A DNA stretch of 5,850 nt from an uncultured Collinsella sp. (GTDB lineage: Bacteria > Actinomycetota > Coriobacteriia > Coriobacteriales > Coriobacteriaceae). This document shows, one piece after another, positions 1 to 4,350 of the stretch; within the stretch, counting starts at the first letter, position 1; the number at the start of each line of letters is the position of its first letter. The stretch is from positions 1 through 5,850 of the forward strand of contig CAUEQX010000114.1 of the NCBI GenBank assembly GCA_959020035.1. The letters are read 5' to 3'. Both the position numbers and the translations under genes were made by a program. Under the pieces are notes generated by a model. It made no database searches, was not told where the DNA came from, and was given only the letters and a program-made list of their open reading frames with translations.

Positions 1-111
1 CCCAAAGACGCAGGTCAGACCCAAAAAGAGAATCGACAGCAACCTGTGTGCAACAGGGGTGGTTTTCCACGTTCAAAACCTGCGCAAAACTTTTCATCAC
101 CGCGGGTTGGG

Positions 112-153
112 TTTTAGACACCTTATGCCCGTGGTTTCGACAAGTTTTCAACA
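112..153 (+). promoter_or_regulatory. phased cluster of DnaA-box-like 9-mers (right part of the dnaA 3' flank)
   Basis: Four 9-mers in the same orientation start at 112, 123, 134 and 145, exactly 11 bp apart: TTTTAGACA, TTATGCCCG, GTTTCGACA and TTTTCAACA. The second is a poor match; the other three match TTTTC(A/G)ACA at 8 or 9 positions. The last copy extends to the 14-mer AGTTTTCAACAGGT at 143-156, which recurs exactly on the minus strand at 3396-3409. Helical phasing in one orientation is what cooperative DnaA filament formation would use. The binding role is inferred from the motif, its recurrence and its location. Confidence 0.55.
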
Positions 154-160
154 GGTGTCT
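116..160. repeat. 8-bp perfect inverted repeat around the DnaA-box cluster
   Basis: AGACACCT at 116-123 is the exact reverse complement of AGGTGTCT at 153-160, with 29 bases between the arms. The arms overlap the first and last boxes of the phased cluster. There is no T-run after either arm, so an intrinsic terminator is unlikely. It may be a structural element of the origin or a chance repeat. Confidence 0.5.
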
Positions 161-168
161 CTATTTCC

Positions 169-1893
169 CTACGAGCGCAGTGTAATTTTATCGCGCAGCG
201 ACTTGAGGTCTTCGGTGACGGTGCGGTCTTCCTGGATCATCTTCTGGACCTTTTTGTAGCTCGTGCTGACGGTCGAGTGGTTGCGGTTGCCAAATTCGGC
301 GCCCACCGCCGTGGTCGTCATCTCGCACATCTCGATGGCCAGGTAGATAGCGATATGGCGTGCTTTGGCGATATTGGCGTTGCGACGCGGGCCGATGAGC
401 TCCTCGTGCGTCACGCCGTACTGCTCTTCGATGACGGACTGAACCGTTTGCACGTTGATCTTTTTGGCCGATGTGCCGAAGTACTGGCTGGCGATGGCGT
501 CGATATCGTCAAAGGTGAGCTCCCCGCCCTCGCGTTCGCGGTCGCCCGCCTCGCCGGCGCAGCGCTCGCAAAAGCTCTCGAGTTCGCGGATGTTGGTGCC
601 TGAGACCTCGGCCATGTGTTTAAAGTGCTCGTCGGTCAGGTGCCCGCCGTCGCCCCCATAGGCCGCCAGCAGCGAGTCGTCGCCTGCCTCGGGAGCGGCG
701 ACGATGGTGTTCTCGTAATAGCGCTGCAAGATCTTGTATTTCATCTCGTAGCTGGGCTCTGCGACCAGGCAGAGCATGCCGGCGTTGAAGCGGCTGGTCA
801 GGCGCTCGTCCATGCTCAGGTCCTTGGGGGCGCGGTCTGCCGCGATGACGACCTTCTTGTTGTTGCGGATGAACTCGTCCATGAGCTGGAAAAAGTAGTC
901 CACGCTCGCGCGCTTGCCGATGATGTTTTGGATGTCATCGATGATGAGCACGTCCACGCCGTGGTACGCCTGCATGATGGGGGCGTTGCTCTTCTTTTGG
1001 CGGTCGAACTCGGTCATCAGGTCGTCCAGATATGCCTGGGAGTTGGCATACTTGACCTTGATCTCGGGCGACTTCTCGGCGAGCTCGTTTTTGATGGCAA
1101 GCAGCAGGTGCGTCTTGCCCAGGCCCGATTTGCCGTAGATGAACAGTGATGTGCATGTGCCGCGCTCGTCCGCGAGGGCGGCAAACTTGAGTGCCGAGCG
1201 ATAGGCATGGCTGTTTTCGGGGCCGTAGACAAAGTTCTCAAAGGTAAATTTTGAGTTCGCGGCGAGCGGGGCTCCATCCGTATTCTGCTCGGCCGGCACG
1301 GTCGGCGCCGGTATGGGTGAAGCGGGGGTCGCAGCTTGCGTGGATTTAGTCGGCGCTCCGCCCTTCATCTGGTTCATCATGCGACGAAAATCATCGGCCG
1401 AGAGCGTGTTCTTGATTGCAATGCCCGAATCCGCGCCTGCTGCTGCGTCGTGAGCGATAGGCATGTGCGTGACGGGTGCGTTCGTTGACGTCGCCGCCGC
1501 GGTCGGCAACGGTGCCATGGTTTCACGGGAAACATCGCTGTGCTGGTGCTCGATTGTCGGCACGTCGCCTGCGGAGGTCGGTGCCGCCGGGGAAGCGGCG
1601 GGAGCCGTGGCGGGCGCCGTCGCGGCAGCGGATTCCGTTGCGGCGCCTTGCGGTGCCACGATGTCGAGCGCGATCGGTGCAAAGGCGATTTCTTCCAGAT
1701 AGGCCTCAATAGTCGGCTGATGCTTTTTGAGCTGCGCGATGGCAAAGCGCGAGGGGGCCTCGATCGTGAGCGTATCTTCGGTCAGGCTTATGGCCCGCGA
1801 TTGCCCCAGCATGTTGATGAGGCGTGCATCTTGGCCGTCGCGCTGGCAAAAGGCGATGGCATCCCCCAGGATGATGCTTGCTTCCTCGTCCAC
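169..1893 (-). CDS. dnaA: chromosomal replication initiator protein DnaA
   Basis: DnaA is the AAA+ ATPase that binds DnaA boxes, opens oriC and helps load the replicative helicase; it can also regulate transcription. The protein has 574 residues (E. coli 467). Domain I covers about 1-78. A long Ala/Pro/Thr-rich linker (domain II) covers about 79-213. The AAA+ domain runs from about 215 to 445, with Walker A GKSGLGKT (254-261), Walker B LIIDD (316-320), sensor I around AADR (351-354), the box VII region DERLTSRF (362-369) and sensor II NIREL (434-438). Domain IV covers about 475-574 with the signature FGNRNHSTV (534-542), where most DnaAs have FGGRDHTTV. An extra loop of about 20 residues (397-416) precedes the sensor II helix. 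The start is GTG, with GGGAG in the 15-base gap after the upstream ATPase gene, which implies co-transcription. The stop is TAG. Identification is certain; the exact start is likely. Confidence 0.97.
   Translation of the reverse strand: MDEEASIILGDAIAFCQRDGQDARLINMLGQSRAISLTEDTLTIEAPSRFAIAQLKKHQPTIEAYLEEIAFAPIALDIVAPQGAATESAAATAPATAPAASPAAPTSAGDVPTIEHQHSDVSRETMAPLPTAAATSTNAPVTHMPIAHDAAAGADSGIAIKNTLSADDFRRMMNQMKGGAPTKSTQAATPASPIPAPTVPAEQNTDGAPLAANSKFTFENFVYGPENSHAYRSALKFAALADERGTCTSLFIYGKSGLGKTHLLLAIKNELAEKSPEIKVKYANSQAYLDDLMTEFDRQKKSNAPIMQAYHGVDVLIIDDIQNIIGKRASVDYFFQLMDEFIRNNKKVVIAADRAPKDLSMDERLTSRFNAGMLCLVAEPSYEMKYKILQRYYENTIVAAPEAGDDSLLAAYGGDGGHLTDEHFKHMAEVSGTNIRELESFCERCAGEAGDREREGGELTFDDIDAIASQYFGTSAKKINVQTVQSVIEEQYGVTHEELIGPRRNANIAKARHIAIYLAIEMCEMTTTAVGAEFGNRNHSTVSTSYKKVQKMIQEDRTVTEDLKSLRDKITLRS
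1519..1534. promoter_or_regulatory. parS-like ParB-binding site inside dnaA
   Basis: The minus strand reads TGTTTCCCGTGAAACC. It matches the widely conserved parS palindrome TGTTTCACGTGAAACA at 14 of 16 positions, and the core GTTTCACGTGAAAC at 13 of 14. It encodes residues VSRET (121-125) in the DnaA linker, a part of the protein with little sequence constraint. Origin-proximal parS sites nucleate ParB, which partners with ParA and SMC to segregate new origins. Function is inferred from motif and position; the parA and parB genes are not in the window. Confidence 0.65.
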
Positions 1894-1908
1894 TGTCTCT
1901 CCCGTTCT
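1894..1908 (-). promoter_or_regulatory. dnaA ribosome binding site in the gap after the ATPase gene
   Basis: The gap between the ATPase stop codon and the dnaA GTG is only 15 bases. It contains GGGAGAG about four bases upstream of the start. It supports the GTG start, and it leaves little room for a separate dnaA promoter, so dnaA is probably read from transcripts that begin upstream of the ATPase gene. Confidence 0.6.
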
Positions 1909-3261
1909 TTAGCTCTGAGCTCGCACGCGAGCGGCGCCGAGTTCGGTCAGATGGTATTTCTGGCCATGCTTGATGACCAAGCCGGCCTGCGCCAAGTCAT
2001 TGAGCGTGCGTGACCAAGTTGGGGCCGAGTTTCCAAACGCCCTCGCCAGATCGGTTGCACCGCACGCTTGATTTTGCGCCAGATAGCCCAGCGCGGCGTT
2101 GCCGCGATCGCTTACGAACACGTCCGGTTGTGGCTGCGCATACTGATTTGCTGCATTAGGATACATCATTTGAGCTGCTGGTTGTTGAGAACTCTGCATC
2201 GGCGGCATTTGCTGTTGAAAACTTTGAGGCCACTGTTGGTAAGGCTGCAGAGGCATCTGTTGGGCCCAGGGGTTGTACTGCTGCTGCGGCATCTGCTGGT
2301 ACGGCTGCTGATATCCCTGCTGGTACTGCTGCGGGAACTGCTGGCCATACCCCAGTGGCGGCATCTGCTGATATGGATATCCCCGTTGGTACGGCTGATA
2401 GCCCATTTGCTGGCCACCCGGTGCCCCCGTCGCCTGCTGCATTGCTGCTGCATCCTGATCTGCCAGCGGCATGGCCTCTGGCATGTTTGGCGTCATCGAC
2501 ATAGATGCCGCCTGGGGCTCTTGTGTGGGAAGCATTCCGGGCTGCTGCATCTGCCCCACGGGGGGCTGCATCTGCTGCGTTGCCATGGGCTGCTGCGCAA
2601 AAGCTCCCGGCAGGGGATATGTGGGCTGCTCCGTCTCGGGCCGCACGGCAGCACCGCGTCCGCCGGCACGCTCGATTTCCTGCACGCGTTTAGGGTTCAG
2701 GCTTACCGTAACCACGGTGCCGTTGCCCATGTTGTCCTCGATGGATACGGCACCGCCGGCGTTTTCCAAATACTCCTGCACCATGGGAAACCCTGCTCCG
2801 GTTCCACGGATATAGCGCTTCATCTTGCTGTTTGCGCTGGTAACGCCAAAGTCGAAAGCGCGTTCCTTGTCGTCGATGCCGGGTCCTTGGTCAGCAAAGC
2901 GGATGGTGTCTCCGCCGTCCAGAATCGAGATGATGGGCTCTGCAAAGTGTGCGTGGATAAAGTTTTCGACAATCTCGCGGATGACCATGAGCGAGATATG
3001 GCCACCTTGTTCTTTCATGCACTGGTAGACGGTGTTGGTCGTCTCTTCCAAATACGTGCGGACATCTTGCGGATCAATGACGATCACACGCGGTGTCGAC
3101 AGCATGTCGTCATAGACGGCGATGCGCGCGGCGTACATGGCTTTTGGCGCCTGCGTTGTCGTCTGTTCACCTTCGTCACGCTCTTCGCGCACGCCGGTGA
3201 TGTGCTCGTTGTCGGGTGCCGGGTCTCCGGAATCGACCATGGTGTAAAAGTCGTCAGACAT
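1909..3261 (-). CDS. HATPase-domain protein with prion-like linker and C-terminal winged helix
   Basis: No named gene is recognised. Numbering from the ATG at 3261 gives 450 residues. Residues about 60-190 form an HSP90/histidine-kinase-type ATP-binding fold: N-box REIVENFIHA (95-104), G1 box DQGPG (124-128), and a lid/G2 segment with GTGAGFPMVQEYL (153-165), followed by a strand ending GNGTVVTVSL. This resembles SpoIIAB-like anti-sigma kinases and the catalytic part of sensor kinases. There is no phospho-acceptor His domain and no membrane segment. Residues about 209-378 are Gln/Pro/Tyr/Met-rich. Residues about 385-446 look like a winged helix (ATDLARAF, WSRTLNDLAQAGLV, then a wing). A cytoplasmic, nucleoid-associated regulator is inferred. 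The start is uncertain: in-frame GTG at 3306 and TTG at 3333 are alternatives, and none has a strong ribosome site. It ends 15 bases before dnaA. Confidence 0.85.
   Translation of the reverse strand: MSDDFYTMVDSGDPAPDNEHITGVREERDEGEQTTTQAPKAMYAARIAVYDDMLSTPRVIVIDPQDVRTYLEETTNTVYQCMKEQGGHISLMVIREIVENFIHAHFAEPIISILDGGDTIRFADQGPGIDDKERAFDFGVTSANSKMKRYIRGTGAGFPMVQEYLENAGGAVSIEDNMGNGTVVTVSLNPKRVQEIERAGGRGAAVRPETEQPTYPLPGAFAQQPMATQQMQPPVGQMQQPGMLPTQEPQAASMSMTPNMPEAMPLADQDAAAMQQATGAPGGQQMGYQPYQRGYPYQQMPPLGYGQQFPQQYQQGYQQPYQQMPQQQYNPWAQQMPLQPYQQWPQSFQQQMPPMQSSQQPAAQMMYPNAANQYAQPQPDVFVSDRGNAALGYLAQNQACGATDLARAFGNSAPTWSRTLNDLAQAGLVIKHGQKYHLTELGAARVRAQS
2125..2637 (-). other. prion-like Gln/Pro/Tyr/Met-rich coding segment
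   Basis: This part of the ATPase gene encodes about 170 residues made mostly of Q, P, M, Y, A and G, with repeated units such as PYQQMP, YQQG and FQQQMPP. It is nearly free of Lys and Asp/Glu in its second half. The codons alternate CAG and CAA, so it is not a simple trinucleotide slip tract. Such composition is typical of disordered, self-associating or phase-separating domains. It separates the ATP-binding domain from the winged helix. Confidence 0.75.
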
Positions 3262-3323
3262 GCCGCTCGCAATCTTCCAAAAGGTTTCGAACAAATAGTA
3301 GCTCACCGTGCAATGTTTCTCAT

Positions 3324-3428
3324 CTTTCGACAAACTTTCAAAACCTGTCGAAAACTTTGGAAAACGGACGAAAAGTTCTCAACATTGCCAACATGACCTG
3401 TTGAAAACTCGATGAAATATCGTGAAAA
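3324..3428. promoter_or_regulatory. DnaA-box-like cluster upstream of the ATPase-dnaA operon
   Basis: Minus-strand 9-mers are TTTTCGACA (3346-3354), TTTTCCAAA (3356-3364), TTTTCGTCC (3366-3374), TTTTCAACA (3399-3407) and the weaker TTTTCACGA (3420-3428). Plus-strand 9-mers are CTTTCGACA (3324-3332), TTCTCAACA (3376-3384) and TTGCCAACA (3385-3393). The two best extend to the 14-mers AGTTTTCGACAGGT (3343-3356) and AGTTTTCAACAGGT (3396-3409). The second of these is identical to the copy at 143-156. Boxes in front of dnaA usually serve initiation, autorepression or both. No exact TTATCCACA occurs, so the assignment rests on recurrence and position. Confidence 0.6.
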
Positions 3429-3504
3429 GTTGCCATGCACCGCTAAATCGAGCTTGGCTTATGGGGGAACCGTGTGAACTGCGCAACCTTTTACCTTTGA
3501 TTTC

Positions 3505-3534
3505 TTGACATTTGAACATTGATTTCCCTACAAT
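3505..3534 (+). promoter_or_regulatory. sigma-70-type promoter for the rpmH cluster
   Basis: A perfect -35 box TTGACA (3505-3510) is followed after 18 bases by TACAAT (3529-3534), a five-of-six match to the -10 consensus. The predicted start is near 3541, giving a leader of about 65 bases before rpmH. It is the only strong promoter visible for the plus-strand genes, so it probably drives the whole cluster to the terminator near 5780. Confidence 0.8.
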
Positions 3535-3560
3535 CTTCAAGCTCACGTGTCTATATCTGC

Positions 3561-3578
3561 GTCCGCGTCCCCGCGGAC
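3561..3578 (+). other. GC hairpin in the rpmH leader
   Basis: GTCCGCG (3561-3567) pairs perfectly with CGCGGAC (3572-3578) around a four-base loop. There is no T-run, so it is not an intrinsic terminator. GTGTC at 3547-3551 could pair instead with GACAC at 3576-3580, which would open the hairpin. It ends 14 bases before the ribosome binding site. It may stabilise the mRNA or control L34 translation; this is an inference. Confidence 0.45.
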
Positions 3579-3592
3579 ACTCGAAATGCAGC

Positions 3593-3599
3593 AGGAGGA
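3593..3599 (+). promoter_or_regulatory. rpmH ribosome binding site
   Basis: AGGAGGA sits seven bases before the ATG at 3607. It fixes that ATG as the rpmH start in place of the in-frame ATGs further upstream, which lie in the leader and would add a tail that L34 does not have. Confidence 0.85.
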
Positions 3600-3606
3600 A
3601 CTTAAG

Positions 3607-3741
3607 ATGAAGCGTACGTATCAGCCTAATAAGCGTAAGCGTGCCAAGACCCATGGCTTCCGTGCCCGTATGGCCACTAAGGGTGGTCGTGCCGTGCTCG
3701 CCCGTCGTCGCGCCAAGGGCCGCAAGCGTCTCACTGTCTAG
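3607..3741 (+). CDS. rpmH: 50S ribosomal protein L34
   Basis: L34 is a small, very basic protein of the large ribosomal subunit that binds 23S rRNA. The product has 44 residues, the normal family length, starting MKRTYQPNKRKRAKTHGF and ending RRRAKGRKRLTV, an almost canonical L34 sequence. It is the first gene after the strong promoter, has a near-ideal ribosome site, and is followed after 20 bases by rnpA, the usual partner near bacterial origins. In-frame codons upstream of 3607 are leader sequence. Confidence 0.97.
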   Translation: MKRTYQPNKRKRAKTHGFRARMATKGGRAVLARRRAKGRKRLTV

Positions 3742-3761
3742 CAGCGATACACACATCTCGC

Positions 3762-4100
3762 ATGAAGACTATTAAGTCTCGGCAAGATTTCGAGCATGTG
3801 TTCAGTCAGGGGCGTCGTTTCAATCACCCTCTGATTCGAATGACCATATGTGAATCGGTTGGCGAAGGCGACTCCGGAAGGGTCGCCTTCGTTGGTGCTA
3901 AACGGCTCGGTTGTGCTGTCGTGCGCAACCGTTCTAAGCGTGTGATGCGCGAGGCCGCCCGCAGCTGTGGATTTCCCGTTGCGGGTTATGACATCATCTT
4001 GTTTGCAACTCCCAAGACGAGGGTTTCCTCGCCGCAGGAGATGGACAAGGCGTTGCGTTCGCTTATGAAGCGTGCCGGCGTTGCCGGGGAGGAGCGATGA
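3762..4100 (+). CDS. rnpA: ribonuclease P protein component
   Basis: RnpA is the basic protein subunit of RNase P. It helps the catalytic RNA (not encoded here) bind pre-tRNA and remove its 5' leader. The protein has 112 residues, typical of the family. The N-terminus has the IKSRQDFEHVFSQGRRF helix and strand. The RNR signature is at residues 55-57 within VVRNRSKRVMREAAR, and a later strand reads GYDIILFATP. The start follows rpmH after 20 bases with no recognisable Shine-Dalgarno sequence, so translation may depend on coupling to rpmH or on a weak start. The last codons overlap yidD by four bases (ATGA). Confidence 0.95.
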   Translation: MKTIKSRQDFEHVFSQGRRFNHPLIRMTICESVGEGDSGRVAFVGAKRLGCAVVRNRSKRVMREAARSCGFPVAGYDIILFATPKTRVSSPQEMDKALRSLMKRAGVAGEER

Positions 4101-4321
4101 GCAATCACGTTTTGCGACGTGTTGCCATCGCTCCTATTCGCATATATCAACAGGTTATTTCGCCCTTATTGCCTGACGCCTGCATTTATTACCCAACGTG
4201 CTCGCAATACGCCATCCAGGCGATTGAGAAGCACGGTGTTTTGAGAGGCTGCTGGCTTGCCGTGAGGCGCATCGCTCGCTGCAATCTCCTGCACGTCGGC
4301 GGTTATGACCCTGTGCCCTAG
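4097..4321 (+). CDS. yidD: membrane protein insertion efficiency factor YidD
   Basis: YidD is a small inner-membrane-associated protein that improves YidC-dependent insertion of membrane proteins; its mechanism is not well defined. The product has 74 residues and carries the family pattern: an amphipathic N-terminus with YQQVISPL, the block YYPTCSQYAIQAIEKHG (about 31-47), and the ending RCNLLHVGGYDPVP. Cysteines at 28, 35 and 51 lie in family positions. It starts inside the rnpA stop codon (ATGA overlap), with GGGGAGG just upstream inside rnpA, so its translation is coupled. yidC follows after 29 bases. Confidence 0.93.
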   Translation: MSNHVLRRVAIAPIRIYQQVISPLLPDACIYYPTCSQYAIQAIEKHGVLRGCWLAVRRIARCNLLHVGGYDPVP

Positions 4322-4336
4322 CGGGCACTCGCTATC

Positions 4337-4342
4337 GGAGGA
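4337..4342 (+). promoter_or_regulatory. yidC ribosome binding site
   Basis: GGAGGA lies eight bases before the ATG at 4351. It is a strong Shine-Dalgarno match and supports this start. Confidence 0.8.
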
Positions 4343-4350
4343 AAACTTAC

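Larger units (their letters stand above)
1..168. other. non-coding region downstream of dnaA, candidate half of oriC
   Basis: No plausible gene lies here; the short reading frame starting near base 59 has no family resemblance. The stretch directly follows the dnaA stop codon, and in most bacteria dnaN would come next, to the left of the window. It holds DnaA-box-like 9-mers on the plus strand: TTTTCCACG (63-71), TTTTCATCA (91-99), TTTTAGACA (112-120), GTTTCGACA (134-142) and TTTTCAACA (145-153). It also has an inverted repeat at 116-123/153-160. The dnaA-dnaN gap is a classic oriC location. No intrinsic terminator for dnaA is visible, since neither inverted repeat has a T-run on the correct side. 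The unwinding element may lie outside the window. The origin role is inferred from position and box content. Confidence 0.6.
3262..3606. other. divergent intergenic region, second candidate oriC half and promoter region
   Basis: This gap between the two transcription units is 345 bases, or about 273 if the ATPase gene starts at 3333. It holds a cluster of DnaA-box-like sequences (3324-3428), an AT-rich stretch (3481-3540) that overlaps the rpmH promoter, and a GC hairpin in the rpmH leader. No convincing -35/-10 pair is visible for the minus-strand operon, although one must lie here. Genes on both sides point away from it, as expected at a replication origin. No gene-like reading frame was found inside it. 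Confidence 0.65.

Noticed and set aside
43..57. short hairpin CCTGT / ACAGG downstream of dnaA as a dnaA terminator
   Set aside because: The stem is only 5 bp and no T-run follows on the minus strand, so it cannot be called a terminator.
616..1149. 177-codon open frame on the plus strand inside dnaA
   Set aside because: It is antisense to the AAA+ domain of DnaA; its Val/Leu/Asp-rich product is typical of a shadow frame in GC-rich DNA.
2068..3396. 442-codon open frame on the plus strand, antisense to the ATPase gene
   Set aside because: Its translation is a Leu/Arg/His-rich shadow of Gln/Pro codons with no recognisable domain, while the minus strand shows clear N-box, G1 and G2 motifs.
3464..3486. 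possible minus-strand promoter TTGCGC - 17 bp - CATAAG for the ATPase-dnaA operon
   Set aside because: Only three of six -35 bases and four of six -10 bases match; too weak to annotate, although the operon promoter must lie in this area.
3379..3756. 125-codon minus-strand frame opposite rpmH
   Set aside because: It runs through the promoter, the leader and the rpmH gene, has no ribosome site, and resembles no family.
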